A stretch of 64,000 nucleotides of DNA from Rhodospirillaceae bacterium (GTDB lineage Bacteria; Pseudomonadota; Alphaproteobacteria; Thalassobaculales; Thalassobaculaceae), in the NCBI GenBank assembly GCA_018401495.1, contig JAGYJX010000031.1:124001-188000 (forward strand), in the 5' to 3' direction. Of this stretch, positions 28,620 through 37,432 are shown one piece after another; positions within the stretch are counted from its first letter, which is position 1, and the number at the start of each line of letters is the position of its first letter. The notes under the pieces were generated by a model. That model saw nothing but the letters and a program-made list of their open reading frames with translations, did not search any database and had not been told where the DNA came from. A program made the position numbers and the translations under genes.

Positions 28620-29219
28620 TCAGTCGGAGCGCAGCGCGCCCTTGGTGGACGGCACGGAATCGGCCTTGCGCGGGTCGATCTCGATCGCCGCGCGCAGCGC
28701 GCGAGCCAGGCCCTTGTAGCAGGTCTCGACGATATGATGGCTGTTCTCGCCCTTCAGGCTGTCGACGTGCAGGGTGGCGCCGGCGGCCTGGGCGAAGGCG
28801 CGGAACCACTCCTTGAACAGCTCGGTGTCCATCTCGCCGAGCTTCTGGGTCGGCATCCGGACGTCCCACGACAGGTACGGCCGGCCCGACAGGTCGATCG
28901 CCACCCGGGTCAGCGCCTCGTCCATGGGCAGCAGGCAGGAACCGTAGCGGGTGATGCCCTTGCGCTCGCCGAGCGCCTTGGCGATCGCGGCGCCGACCAC
29001 GTAGCCGCTGTCCTCGGTGGTGTGGTGGCCGTCGATGTGCAGGTCGCCCTCGGCCCGCAGCGTCAGGTCGATCAGCGAGTGCCGCGACAGCTGCTCCAGC
29101 ATGTGATCGAGGAAGCCGATGCCGGTGCTGACGTCGTAGACGCCGGTGCCGTCCAGCTCGACGGTGCCGGCGATCCGGGTCTCGGCGGTGTTGCGCTCGA
29201 CGGTCGCGGTGCGGCTCAT
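28620..29219 (-). CDS. hisB: Imidazoleglycerol-phosphate dehydratase HisB
   Basis: A 199-residue monofunctional enzyme of histidine synthesis. Metal-binding His clusters are in [36 protein letters not shown] and [25 protein letters not shown] ribosome site eight bases before ATG 29219 favours it over the upstream in-frame ATG. It is first in the his transcript and divergent from hslV. Confidence 0.96.
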   Translation of the reverse strand: MSRTATVERNTAETRIAGTVELDGTGVYDVSTGIGFLDHMLEQLSRHSLIDLTLRAEGDLHIDGHHTTEDSGYVVGAAIAKALGERKGITRYGSCLLPMDEALTRVAIDLSGRPYLSWDVRMPTQKLGEMDTELFKEWFRAFAQAAGATLHVDSLKGENSHHIVETCYKGLARALRAAIEIDPRKADSVPSTKGALRSD

Positions 29220-29441
29220 GCGGGTCTCCTGCACGCCGGTCTCCCAAGGGCGTTCCCCTACTGGGGGCGTTCCCGCCGGGAAAAAGTCGGCGGACGTTTA
29301 CCAGTGTCGGGCCGGCGGCGGAAGGGGTGTGGGACGGGCTCGGCGCCACCGGCCGAGCGCCGGCTCTGGGGCGCGACTCCAGCGCGCTTGATCCCCGGCG
29401 CCCGATCCTTACATTCGGCGGACGCTTTCGAAGGGCCCACG

Positions 29442-30002
29442 ATGACCGATTCCCCCGATTCCCGCCACGCCGCGTCCTGGCACGGCACCACCATCCTGTC
29501 GGTGCGCAAGGACGGCCGCGTGGTGGTCGCCGGCGACGGCCAGGTGACCTTCGGCAACACCGTGATCAAGGCCGGCGCCCGCAAGGTGCGGCGGCTGGCC
29601 GGCGGCCAGGTGATTGCCGGCTTCGCCGGCGCCACCGCCGACGCCTTCACGCTGTTCGAGCGCCTGGAGGCCAAGCTGGAGCAGCATCCGGGGCAGCTGA
29701 TGCGGTCCTGCGTCGAGCTCGCCAAGGACTGGCGCACCGATCGCTACCTGCGCCGGCTGGAGGCGATGATGGCGGTGGTCGACCCCGGCGTCTCGCTGAT
29801 CCTGTCCGGCAACGGCGACGTGCTGGAGCCGGAGGACGGGCTGATCGGGATCGGCTCGGGCGGTGCCTATGCCCTGTCGGCCGCCCGCGCCCTCGCCGAC
29901 CGCCCGGACATGGACGCCGAGGCGATCGCCCGGCGCGCCATGGCGATCGCCGCCGAGATCTGCATCTACACGAACGACCGCGTCACCCTCGAATCCCTCT
30001 GA
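29442..30002 (+). CDS. hslV: ATP-dependent protease proteolytic subunit HslV
   Basis: A 186-residue N-terminal-nucleophile threonine protease, partner of HslU. The active Thr follows a longer than usual leader: [11 protein letters not shown] places it at residue 16 or 17. [21 protein letters not shown] and [15 protein letters not shown] are family motifs. hslU starts 19 bases downstream. Confidence 0.97.
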   Translation: MTDSPDSRHAASWHGTTILSVRKDGRVVVAGDGQVTFGNTVIKAGARKVRRLAGGQVIAGFAGATADAFTLFERLEAKLEQHPGQLMRSCVELAKDWRTDRYLRRLEAMMAVVDPGVSLILSGNGDVLEPEDGLIGIGSGGAYALSAARALADRPDMDAEAIARRAMAIAAEICIYTNDRVTLESL

Positions 30003-30021
30003 TTATGATTGCGGAATCCCC

Positions 30022-31332
30022 ATGACCGCCTTTTCGCCCCGCGAGATCGTCTCCGAGCTGGACCGCTTCATCATCGGCCAGAAGGACGCCAAGCGCGCGG
30101 TTGCCATCGCGCTTCGCAACCGCTGGCGGCGACGCCAGCTGCCCGAGGCGCTGCGCCAGGAGATCCTGCCGAAGAACATCCTGATGATCGGTCCGACCGG
30201 GGTCGGCAAGACCGAGATCGCCCGCCGTCTGGCGCGCCTGGCGGAGGCGCCGTTCCTGAAGGTCGAGGCGACCAAGTTCACCGAGGTCGGGTATGTCGGC
30301 CGGGACGTCGAGTCGATCATCCGCGATCTCCTGGAGGTCGCGATCGGCATGACCCGCGAACGCATGCGCCGCGAAGTGCACGCCAAGGCCGAGCTGGCCG
30401 CCGAGGAACGCGTGATCGACGCCCTGGTCGGCGCCAACGCCAGCGCCGAGACCCGGCAGAAGTTCCGCAAGATGCTGCGCGAGGGCACCCTCGCCGAACG
30501 CGAGATCGAGGTCGAGTTGAGCGGCGGCGGGTCGCAGGGCATGCCGACCTTCGAGATCCCGGGCATGCCGGGCGCCCAGATGGGGATGGTCGACCTCGGC
30601 GACGTGTTCGGCAAGGCGTTCGGCGGCCAGAAGCGCAAGCGCCGGATGTCGGTCGCCGATTCCTACGACCTGCTGGTCAAGGAGGAGGCCGACAAGCTGC
30701 TGGACCAGGAACTGGTGACCCGCAACGCCATCGAGACCGTCGAGCAGAACGGCATCGTGTTCCTGGACGAGATCGACAAGATCGCCCGCACCGAGGAGCG
30801 CCGCGGCGGCGACGTCAGCCGCGAGGGCGTGCAGCGCGACCTTCTGCCGCTGATCGAGGGCACGACGGTCGCCACCAAGCACGGACCGGTGAAGACCGAC
30901 TTCGTGCTGTTCATCGCGTCCGGCGCGTTCCACCTCGCCAAGCCGTCCGACCTGCTGCCGGAGCTGCAGGGCCGGCTGCCGATCCGGGTCGAGCTGCAGG
31001 CGCTGACCCGCGACGATTTCCGCCGCATCCTGACCGAGCCGGAGGCGAGCCTGGTCACCCAGTACATCGCCCTGCTGGGGACCGAGGGGGTGACGCTGAG
31101 CTTCGCCGAGGACGCCGTCGACGCGCTCGCCGACATGGCGGTGGAGATCAACCGGTCGGTCGAGAACATCGGTGCCCGGCGGTTGCACACCGTCCTGGAG
31201 AAGCTGCTGGAGGAGATCAGCTTCACCGCCTCCGACCGTGCCGGCGAGACCATCGTCATCGACGCCGAGCTGGTGCGCGAGCGGGTCGGAAAGCTGGCCA
31301 AGGACGCCGATCTCAGCCGCTTCATCCTCTGA
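30022..31332 (+). CDS. hslU: ATP-dependent protease ATPase subunit HslU
   Basis: A 436-residue AAA+ unfoldase. Walker [12 protein letters not shown] is near residue 60 and Walker [12 protein letters not shown] near 252. The I domain lies between them (about 110-240), and the C-terminus ends RFIL as needed for docking into HslV. Length is normal. Confidence 0.98.
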   Translation: MTAFSPREIVSELDRFIIGQKDAKRAVAIALRNRWRRRQLPEALRQEILPKNILMIGPTGVGKTEIARRLARLAEAPFLKVEATKFTEVGYVGRDVESIIRDLLEVAIGMTRERMRREVHAKAELAAEERVIDALVGANASAETRQKFRKMLREGTLAEREIEVELSGGGSQGMPTFEIPGMPGAQMGMVDLGDVFGKAFGGQKRKRRMSVADSYDLLVKEEADKLLDQELVTRNAIETVEQNGIVFLDEIDKIARTEERRGGDVSREGVQRDLLPLIEGTTVATKHGPVKTDFVLFIASGAFHLAKPSDLLPELQGRLPIRVELQALTRDDFRRILTEPEASLVTQYIALLGTEGVTLSFAEDAVDALADMAVEINRSVENIGARRLHTVLEKLLEEISFTASDRAGETIVIDAELVRERVGKLAKDADLSRFIL

Positions 31333-31349
31333 CGGCCGGACCGGATGGC

Positions 31350-31368
31350 GATGCGCCGCGGGCGCATC
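31350..31368 (+). terminator. Hairpin after hslU
   Basis: GATGCGCC, loop GCG, GGCGCATC, 17 bases after the hslU stop. It is a strong eight-base stem but lacks a U-run, so termination is only possible. Confidence 0.35.
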
Positions 31369-31434
31369 GACGGGGTGGCTGCCGGCGGCCTATGATCCGC
31401 CGCCGTCGCATCATCCGCAGGACCGTGCCGAGCC

Positions 31435-32526
31435 ATGACGTTGCGCCATACTCCGGTTCGCCCGACCGACACCCGGGCGACCCACAACTTCGACTCGCTG
31501 CGGCTGACCGCGGCCTCGGACCCCGGGAACGGCGCGCTCTACATTTCCCTGCTTGCCCACCACTACGGCGCGATCGCGTCCGAGCGCCTGCTGCCGATGA
31601 CCGGCTGGGCGCGCGCGCTGCTCGGCGACACCGCCGACGTGCGTCGGTTCGCGGGCATCTTCGCGCGGATCGTGCGCGCCCACGCGGAGGTTAAGGCAGC
31701 GCTCGGGGCACCGGCGCCGCTTCACACCATCCGGATCCGCGATCGTGACATTCATTTCGTGATCGATCCCGCCGCGGTCCGGTTCATGAAGCTCAACCTG
31801 GTGGCGCAGTGGCCCTACGAGGCGGGGGTGATGCGCTACATGCTGGCGCGGATCGACCCGGACGACGTGTTCGCGGATGTCGGCGCGCACGCCGGCTATT
31901 TCTCGCTGATCGCCAGCTCCCTCGGGGCGGTGGCCTACGCCATCGAGCCGCAGCGCGACCTGATCCGGGTGATCGAGCGCAACGCCGTGATCAACGGGGC
32001 AGAGCGGTTGCACGCCCTGCCGCTGGCGGTCTCCGACCGCAACGGCATGACCAGCATGTTGCGGCTCGGCGGGTCGCCCGGCATGCAGATGCACGGCGAG
32101 CGTCTCGGCAACACCCAGCCGACCCCGCAGAACCGCCACGTCGACTGGATTCCGACGGTGCGGCTCGACAGCCTGTTCGGGGAAGATCTGGTGCGGCCGC
32201 GGTTCGTGAAGATCGACGTCGAGGGGCTGGAGATGCGGGCGCTGGCTGGCGCCACCCGGCTGATCGACGCCAACGCGACCGCGTTCATCGTCGAGCTGCA
32301 CCCGCATCTGGTGGCCGACTTCGGCGGCAATCTCGAGGATCTCGGCCGCGTGTTCGAGGGTCCGCGCTGGCGCACGGTCGACGTGTCAGTCGACCCGCCG
32401 GTGCCGATCGCGCTCGCCGACGGTCTCGCCCGGGCGATCCGAGGCACCAAGGAGGAGGACGGCCGCGTCACCTTGGCAATCGAGCCGTCGGCGTGGCCCC
32501 CGGGTCCCTGGCGAGCCATGCCATAG
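31435..32526 (+). CDS. FkbM family methyltransferase with N-terminal extension
   Basis: A 363-residue protein. Residues 1-110 are an uncharacterised helical extension. The SAM-binding fold begins near residue 130 with VMRYMLARIDPDDVFADVG and AHAGYFSLIA (motif I). IEPQRDLIRVIERNAVING (motif II) and RPRFVKIDVEGLEMRALAGA near 262, the FkbM hallmark, follow. The family O-methylates sugars or other metabolites; the substrate is not shown by context. A TATGAT element lies about 45 bases upstream. Confidence 0.85.
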   Translation: MTLRHTPVRPTDTRATHNFDSLRLTAASDPGNGALYISLLAHHYGAIASERLLPMTGWARALLGDTADVRRFAGIFARIVRAHAEVKAALGAPAPLHTIRIRDRDIHFVIDPAAVRFMKLNLVAQWPYEAGVMRYMLARIDPDDVFADVGAHAGYFSLIASSLGAVAYAIEPQRDLIRVIERNAVINGAERLHALPLAVSDRNGMTSMLRLGGSPGMQMHGERLGNTQPTPQNRHVDWIPTVRLDSLFGEDLVRPRFVKIDVEGLEMRALAGATRLIDANATAFIVELHPHLVADFGGNLEDLGRVFEGPRWRTVDVSVDPPVPIALADGLARAIRGTKEEDGRVTLAIEPSAWPPGPWRAMP

Positions 32527-32568
32527 CGCCGCCCCCGGCGGCATGGCGCGGCGGGGGCCTTCCTGGCG

Positions 32569-33129
32569 TCAGACCGCTGGGCCGGTGGCCTCACCGCCCG
32601 AGGCGGTCGGCCGGCGGGCTTCGGCGAGCGCCCGGCGCAAGGCCCGCGCCAGGTCGAGCTTCTCCTCCGGCGTCAGGAAGCCGCCGATCTCCAGCCGGCG
32701 ACCATGCGACCGCAGGGTCAGACGGCTGTGGCGGCGTGGCGGGTCGTCCATGTCGACGGCCAGCCAGTAAGGCTGGAAGCTGATCCGCCGGCCGCGTCCG
32801 CGCGGGTCGACCTTGGTCACCTCCAGCGCGGCGGGCGTCAGCCGCACCGTCTCATAGGCCCTCGCCGCCCGGTAGTTGAGCCGGAACGCCAGGTACACGA
32901 CGAGCACGTCGATGCCGAGGAATCCGACCACCGGCCAGGCGCCGCTCAGGAAGAACCCCAGCCCGACCGCGAACGAGCAGCCGCACAGCACCGCCATCAG
33001 AACCAGGAAACCCGTCGGGCCGAGGCTGCGGTGCGGGTAGACCACGAGGTCGAGCAGCGGCGGCTGCTGCTCGGCGGGCGTCGACGCCTCGGATCGGGCA
33101 CCGGGCGGGGAGGCGATCGGGTCGCTCAT
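32569..33129 (-). CDS. DUF2244 membrane protein
   Basis: A 186-residue protein. Two membrane segments lie near residues 41-80 (FLVLMAVLCGCSFAVGLGFF and VVGFLGIDVLVVYLAFRL), then YRAARAYETVRLT and a soluble beta domain with SFQPYWLAVDMD and RLEIGGFLTPEEKLDLARAL, as in DUF2244 proteins of alphaproteobacteria. Function unknown. It is divergent from nth across about 150 bases. Confidence 0.8.
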   Translation of the reverse strand: MSDPIASPPGARSEASTPAEQQPPLLDLVVYPHRSLGPTGFLVLMAVLCGCSFAVGLGFFLSGAWPVVGFLGIDVLVVYLAFRLNYRAARAYETVRLTPAALEVTKVDPRGRGRRISFQPYWLAVDMDDPPRRHSRLTLRSHGRRLEIGGFLTPEEKLDLARALRRALAEARRPTASGGEATGPAV

Positions 33130-33277
33130 GCCGAAGATATGCGCTCGCCGGGGTCGCCGGTCAAAGGCGCTGCGCGGGACGCGGGGTCGCCGATCCGGAG
33201 CTTTGACCGGCGACCCCGGCTTTCCTACTCTCCGCCTGGGGGGCGGCACCGGCGCCTCGACCATCGGAGCAGTCGCC

Positions 33278-33931
33278 GTGACCCGTCGCATGACCAACGC
33301 CGCGGTCGAGGGCTTCTTCGCCGCCCTCGAAGCCGCCAATCCGGAGCCGCAGGGCGAGCTCGAATGGAGCAGCCCCTTCACCCTGCTGGTGGCGGTGGTG
33401 TTGTCGGCGCAGGCGACCGACGTCGGTGTCAACAAGGCGACCCGCAAGCTGTTCGCGGTGGCCGATACGCCGCAGGCGATGGTGGCGCTCGGCGAGGAGG
33501 GGGTGCGGGAGCGCATCAGGACGATCGGGCTGTTCAACGCCAAGGCCAAGAACGTTATCGCGCTCTCGGCGAAGCTGATCGCCGAGCATGGCGGCGAGGT
33601 GCCGCGCGACCGGGCGGCCCTCGAGGCGCTGCCGGGGGTCGGGCGCAAGACCGCCAACGTCGTGCTGAACATCGCTTTCGGGGAATCGACGATCGCCGTC
33701 GACACGCATTTGTTCCGGGTGGCCAACAGGACCGGGCTCGCCGCCGGCAAGACGCCGCTGGCGGTTGAACTGGCGCTCCTGAAGCGGGTGCCGCCGCGCT
33801 ATCTGCGCCACGCCCACCACTGGTTGATCCTGCACGGGCGCTACGTCTGCAAGGCCCGCAAGCCGGACTGCCCGCGCTGCGTCGCCCGCGCGTACTGCAA
33901 TTTCGCCGTCAAGTCGCCGCCGCCGGCGTGA
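33278..33931 (+). CDS. nth: Endonuclease III
   Basis: A 217-residue DNA glycosylase/AP lyase for oxidised pyrimidines. The HhH motif LPGVGRKTANVVLN near residue 117 contains the catalytic Lys; DTHLFRVANR contains the catalytic Asp. The C-terminal 4Fe-4S cysteines are in CKARKPDCPRCVARAYC. GTG 33278 is chosen with ATG 33290 as an alternative. Confidence 0.96.
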   Translation: MTRRMTNAAVEGFFAALEAANPEPQGELEWSSPFTLLVAVVLSAQATDVGVNKATRKLFAVADTPQAMVALGEEGVRERIRTIGLFNAKAKNVIALSAKLIAEHGGEVPRDRAALEALPGVGRKTANVVLNIAFGESTIAVDTHLFRVANRTGLAAGKTPLAVELALLKRVPPRYLRHAHHWLILHGRYVCKARKPDCPRCVARAYCNFAVKSPPPA

Positions 33932-33947
33932 GCCGGCCGGCGGTGCG

Positions 33948-34388
33948 TCAGCTCGTCACCGCGTCGCGCCGACGCAACAGCAGATCGCCGAAGCAATCCG
34001 CCGCTTCGGCGGCGCTGGCCAGCCGGACGCCGCGCACCTCGTAGTGCACGAGGCGCGGCCCCTCGGCCGCCGGGTACCAGAACAGGTCCATGACGCACGC
34101 TCCGGCGTGGAACTGCCAGATCGTCGCGCCGCCCTCGCGGCGGACATAGTGCGGCATGCCGATCAGTCGCGTGACCGCCTCGGGCTGAAGGTCGCGCAGG
34201 CGATCGGGGTCTCGCTCGTCAGCGCTCGGCGCGTTGGCCGGCTGGATCGTGGCGTCGGCCGACGCGGCTGAGGGCGACCCCGCGCTGGCCCGGGAGGACT
34301 CGAGAGTCCCCGGGCCGGACGCGGTCGCACAGCCGCCGAGAGCCAGCGCCAGCAAACCAGCCGACAGCGCGCCGAGCGATCGGGTCAT
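33948..34388 (-). CDS. Small lipoprotein overlapping the bactofilin gene
   Basis: A 146-residue protein with signal LLALALGGC (lipid Cys near residue 20). A disordered Ser/Ala region to about 60 is followed by a compact domain with MPHYVRREGGATIWQFHAGA and CVMDLFWYP, resembling small envelope proteins of unknown role. Its start overlaps the bactofilin stop by four bases, so they are coupled. Confidence 0.75.
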   Translation of the reverse strand: MTRSLGALSAGLLALALGGCATASGPGTLESSRASAGSPSAASADATIQPANAPSADERDPDRLRDLQPEAVTRLIGMPHYVRREGGATIWQFHAGACVMDLFWYPAAEGPRLVHYEVRGVRLASAAEAADCFGDLLLRRRDAVTS

Positions 34389-35071
34389 TCGGTCCCCGTT
34401 TCCTTGAGGTCCTTCACGTCCTTCACGTCCTTGATCTCGCCGATCGGCTCGTCGAGCGGAGCGGTATCGCCGCGGATCGATCCGCCGAGTTCAACCTCGA
34501 GCTGGCCGAAGCGGACCGTGCCGATGATCCGTCCGGTGCTCTTCACGGTCAGCTTCTCGCGCGCCGTCAGAGTGCCCTCGAACAGGCCGGCGATCACCGC
34601 CTCCTCGATCTGGACCTTGCCCCGGAACGTGCCGGTGTCGGTCACCTCGAGCACCTGGCTCTGCTCAAGCGTCGCCTCGACCGTGCCTTCGACGACCAGC
34701 ACGTCGCACGCGGTGATCTCGCCGGACAGCGAGATGTCGCGACCGACCAGCAGCCGCTTGCTCTCGATGCTGTTGCGCGCCATCGGACGCCGGGACTGCG
34801 AGCCGGCGAGGTTGTCCACCGCCGCGCGGCGCGGAATCTCGGGCACGTAGGCGCCGCTTTGCGGCTTGGAGGAGGGTTGGGTCGACATATCGGGGCCTTT
34901 CGCGTTGTCCGGTGAGGGCTTTTCCGGTGTTCCGTCGGTTTTCGACTGAGGGTTGTCGGTTACCAGGGTCGGCCCCTTGGCATCCGGCGTCGGCTGGCCG
35001 GTCTTCCAGCCGCTGGCGGGCGACGGTTCGTTTCGCGGTGCGGTTTCAAAGGGTTTACGGCGCCCGAACAT
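34385..35071 (-). CDS. Bactofilin (polymer-forming cytoskeletal protein)
   Basis: A 228-residue protein. Residues 1-105 are disordered and charged. A right-handed beta-helix follows, about residues 106-205: LLVGRDISLSGEITACDVLV, VEGTVEATLEQSQVLEV, FEGTLTARERLTV-like rungs and GRIIGTVRFGQLEVELGG. The tail has short KDVKD repeats. Bactofilins assemble into filaments that place cell-wall enzymes; the coupled lipoprotein may be an envelope partner. Confidence 0.88.
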   Translation of the reverse strand: MFGRRKPFETAPRNEPSPASGWKTGQPTPDAKGPTLVTDNPQSKTDGTPEKPSPDNAKGPDMSTQPSSKPQSGAYVPEIPRRAAVDNLAGSQSRRPMARNSIESKRLLVGRDISLSGEITACDVLVVEGTVEATLEQSQVLEVTDTGTFRGKVQIEEAVIAGLFEGTLTAREKLTVKSTGRIIGTVRFGQLEVELGGSIRGDTAPLDEPIGEIKDVKDVKDLKETGTE

Positions 35072-35152
35072 AGTTTATCTCCTTTAGAAACCCGCCGCCC
35101 TAACCACCTGGGACATCACTATTATCCTTGAACGGTGCCAAACCGCAACAGG

Positions 35153-35850
35153 TCAGTGCGGCGTCGCACGCATTTCCTTGCCCGGCGCGGTGCGCCGCCG
35201 GAGCCTCTGATGCTCGTGCAGCGAGAAGGCGGTGGCCAGGACCGGGGTCGCCAGATTGACCAGGGGAATCGTCGTCAGCACCGCGATGGCGACCCCGGCC
35301 AGGAACAGAGAGCCTTGATTTTGCTTCCGGAATGCCTTGGCCTCGGCCCGTCCCATGCGCCGGACCGCAACCATCTCGGCGTATTCGCGGCCCAGCAGGT
35401 AGCCGTTCAGGCAGGTAGAACAGCAGAAAGTTGACGCCCGGGATCAGGTAGAGCGGCAGGGCGAGCAGGTTCAGCCCGATCGACAGCGGGGCGAAGCGCA
35501 GCGAATCGCCGACGATCTCGGTCAGCGGCTGGGACGCGCGCCGGCTCGAGGCCGGGATAGTGACGCGCCTCGACGGCGTCGGCGACGCGATCGGCGAACA
35601 GGCCGCTGATCACCTGAACCATGCCCGGGAAGAAGACGATGGCGAGGATCACCATGCCGACCGCGCCGATCACCGCGAGGGTGCCGTCCAACCAGCCGAT
35701 CCCGGTGGCGTCGAGCGCGTCGATGCCGACGCCGACGCCGATCGACAGCAGCACGATCAGGCAGAGCGTCGCGAGCATGGCGGCGATCAGCACACCGCGC
35801 AGCCGCGGGTCGCCGAGCTGATTCAGAGTCTTCGAGACGGACCCGAACAT
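35153..35850 (-). CDS. CysZ/EI24-type membrane protein (frame broken twice)
   Basis: About 231 residues after repair. Membrane segments include LRGVLIAAMLATLCLIVLLS, LAVIGAVGMVILAIVFFPGM and, in the next frame, LTEIVGDSLRFAPLSIGLNL followed by ALPLYLIPGVNFLLFYLLNG and REYAEMVAVRRM. Both shifts are +1 and fit an extra base at 35531-35533 and at 35410-35411. EI24/CysZ proteins are implicated in sulfate uptake, but no cys genes are near. Confidence 0.8.
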
Positions 35851-36053
35851 CCGTGGCCTCCGACGCGCCGCTGCCCCCGCCGCGTGCGGCCTGGAATACC
35901 CCCGCCGGCGGTTGGCCCGCAAGGCTGCAGAGGCCATCGCCGCCGAGAATCCGGACCGCCGGGTTTCCCTCGGCGGATCGGCCCGCTAGATTGGCGCCGC
36001 CCTGGGCGGCGACCACGCAGCCCGGGGCGAAGCATAGGCCGTGGAGGGAGTGC

Positions 36054-37043
36054 ATGCCCAAAAGTCTGGACGTCGTCGCGATCGGCAACGCCATCGTCGA
36101 CGTGATTGCCCGCGTCGACGACGATTTCCTGAAGACCCAGGCGGTCGAGCGCGGCGCGATGACGCTGATCGACGCCGACCGTGGCGAGGCGCTGTACGCC
36201 GCCATGCCGCCGGGGGTCGAGGTGTCGGGCGGGTCGGCCGGGAACACCGCCGCCGGGCTGGCTGCGCTCGGCGGGCGCGCCGGCTATGTCGGCAAGGTCC
36301 GTGACGACGTTCTCGGCAAGGTGTTCCGCCACGACATCACCGCCCAGGGGGTGCGCTTCGAGACCGCCCCGGCGCTCGACGGTCCTCCGACGGCGCGCTG
36401 CCTGGTCCTGGTGACCCCCGATGCCCAGCGCTCCATGAACACCTATCTCGGCGCCTGCGTGAACCTGACCCCCGACGACGTCGACCCGGCGATGATCGGC
36501 GACGCCCAGGTGGTCTACCTCGAGGGCTACCTGTGGGATCCGCCGAAGGCCAAGGAGGCCTTCCTGAAGGCGGCGCGGATCGCCCACGAGAGCGGCGGCA
36601 AGGTCGCGCTCAGCCTGTCCGACCCGTTCTGCGTCGACCGTCACCGCGCCGAGTTCCAGGAACTGGTGCGTCACCACGTCGACATCCTGTTCGCCAACGA
36701 GCACGAGATCGTGTCGCTGTTCGAGGCGAGAAGCTTCGACGAGGCGATGCAGAAGGTCCGCTTCGAGGTCGAGACCGCCGCGCTCACCCGCAGCGAACGC
36801 GGCTCGGTGGTGGTGCACCGCGACGAGGTGCACGTGCTCGACGCCGAGCCCGCCGAGCGGGTGATCGACACCACCGGCGCCGGCGATCTGTACGCCGCCG
36901 GGTTCCTGCACGGCTACACCCGCGGGCGCGACGCCGCGACGTGCGGTCAGCTCGGCAGCCTGTGCGCCGCCGAGATCATCTCGCACATCGGCGCCCGCCC
37001 GGAGGCCGACCTGAAGAAGCTGGTCGCGGCGCGGTTCGGCTGA
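36054..37043 (+). CDS. PfkB-family carbohydrate/adenosine kinase
   Basis: A 329-residue ribokinase-like enzyme. The N-terminal VVAIGNAIVDVIARVDDDFL, the substrate loop VSGGSAGNTAAGLAALGGRA near residue 60, and the C-terminal anion hole and catalytic Asp in VIDTTGAGDLYAAGFLHGY near 275 are present. The N-terminus resembles adenosine kinase more than fructokinase, but the sugar cannot be assigned. GGAGGGAG lies nine bases before the ATG. Confidence 0.88.
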   Translation: MPKSLDVVAIGNAIVDVIARVDDDFLKTQAVERGAMTLIDADRGEALYAAMPPGVEVSGGSAGNTAAGLAALGGRAGYVGKVRDDVLGKVFRHDITAQGVRFETAPALDGPPTARCLVLVTPDAQRSMNTYLGACVNLTPDDVDPAMIGDAQVVYLEGYLWDPPKAKEAFLKAARIAHESGGKVALSLSDPFCVDRHRAEFQELVRHHVDILFANEHEIVSLFEARSFDEAMQKVRFEVETAALTRSERGSVVVHRDEVHVLDAEPAERVIDTTGAGDLYAAGFLHGYTRGRDAATCGQLGSLCAAEIISHIGARPEADLKKLVAARFG

Positions 37044-37050
37044 GGGCGTT

Positions 37051-37114
37051 GCGGCCAGCCTCAACGTTTGTCGTCACTCCGGACCGGGCCGCCGAAGGCG
37101 GAACGGAGCGGGAA
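37051..37114 (+). repeat. Interspersed 64-bp repeat, copy 1
   Basis: 64 bases almost identical to copy 2 at 37314-37377, with about four differences. The core reads TCCGGACCGGGCC and GCCGAAGGCGGAACGGAGC, containing the small palindrome CCGCCGAAGGCGG. It begins seven bases after the pfkB stop. Confidence 0.85.
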
Positions 37115-37152
37115 GCGCAGCAGGCAGAGGCCGAGGCCCGGGGTCGGCGCCG

Positions 37153-37211
37153 CCCGTCGCTCCGTGGGTTCCGGCTCGACCGCGCTGGCGCGCGTCCGTC
37201 CGGAATGACGA
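37153..37211 (-). repeat. Inverted partial copy of the same repeat
   Basis: CCCGTCGCTCCGTGGGTTCC (37153-) is the reverse complement of the end of copy 2 (to about 37395), and GTCCGGAATGACG at its other end is the reverse complement of CGTCATTCCGGAC in copy 2. With copy 1 it forms an imperfect palindrome of about 145 bases. Confidence 0.75.
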
Positions 37212-37313
37212 ATTGGGGGTGAGCGAGCGCACCGCGGCGGCCGGCCTCGACATTGGGGCAAGTGGACGCGCCGCAGTGGCCGCCCTCAAATTGTAGCGAG
37301 CGGGCGAGCCGCG

Positions 37314-37377
37314 GCGGCCGGCCTCAACATTTGTCGTCATTCCGGACCGGGCCGCCGAAGGCGGAACGGAGCCGGAA
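37314..37377 (+). repeat. Interspersed 64-bp repeat, copy 2
   Basis: Near-identical to copy 1. It is preceded by GCGAGCGGGCGAGCCGCGGCGGCCGGCCTC-like sequence, of which a diverged version also occurs at about 37220-37255. Confidence 0.85.
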
Positions 37378-37432
37378 CCCACGGAGCGACGGGCGGCTCA
37401 ACCGCCATGCGCCCGAACCCGGCGGGCGACGC

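Larger units (their letters stand above)
37044..37432. other. Intergenic region filled with REP-like repeats
   Basis: 389 bases between the pfkB and ampG stops with no gene. Almost all of it is accounted for by two direct copies and one inverted partial copy of a palindromic unit and by a second short motif around CGGCGGCCGGCCTC (about 37235, 37310). The convergent setting fits a REP/BIME-type array that may limit read-through. Confidence 0.7.

Noticed and set aside
37051-37377. CRISPR repeats or att sites
   Set aside because: Only two direct copies 200 bases apart with internal palindromes; no integrase, tRNA or cas gene is near.
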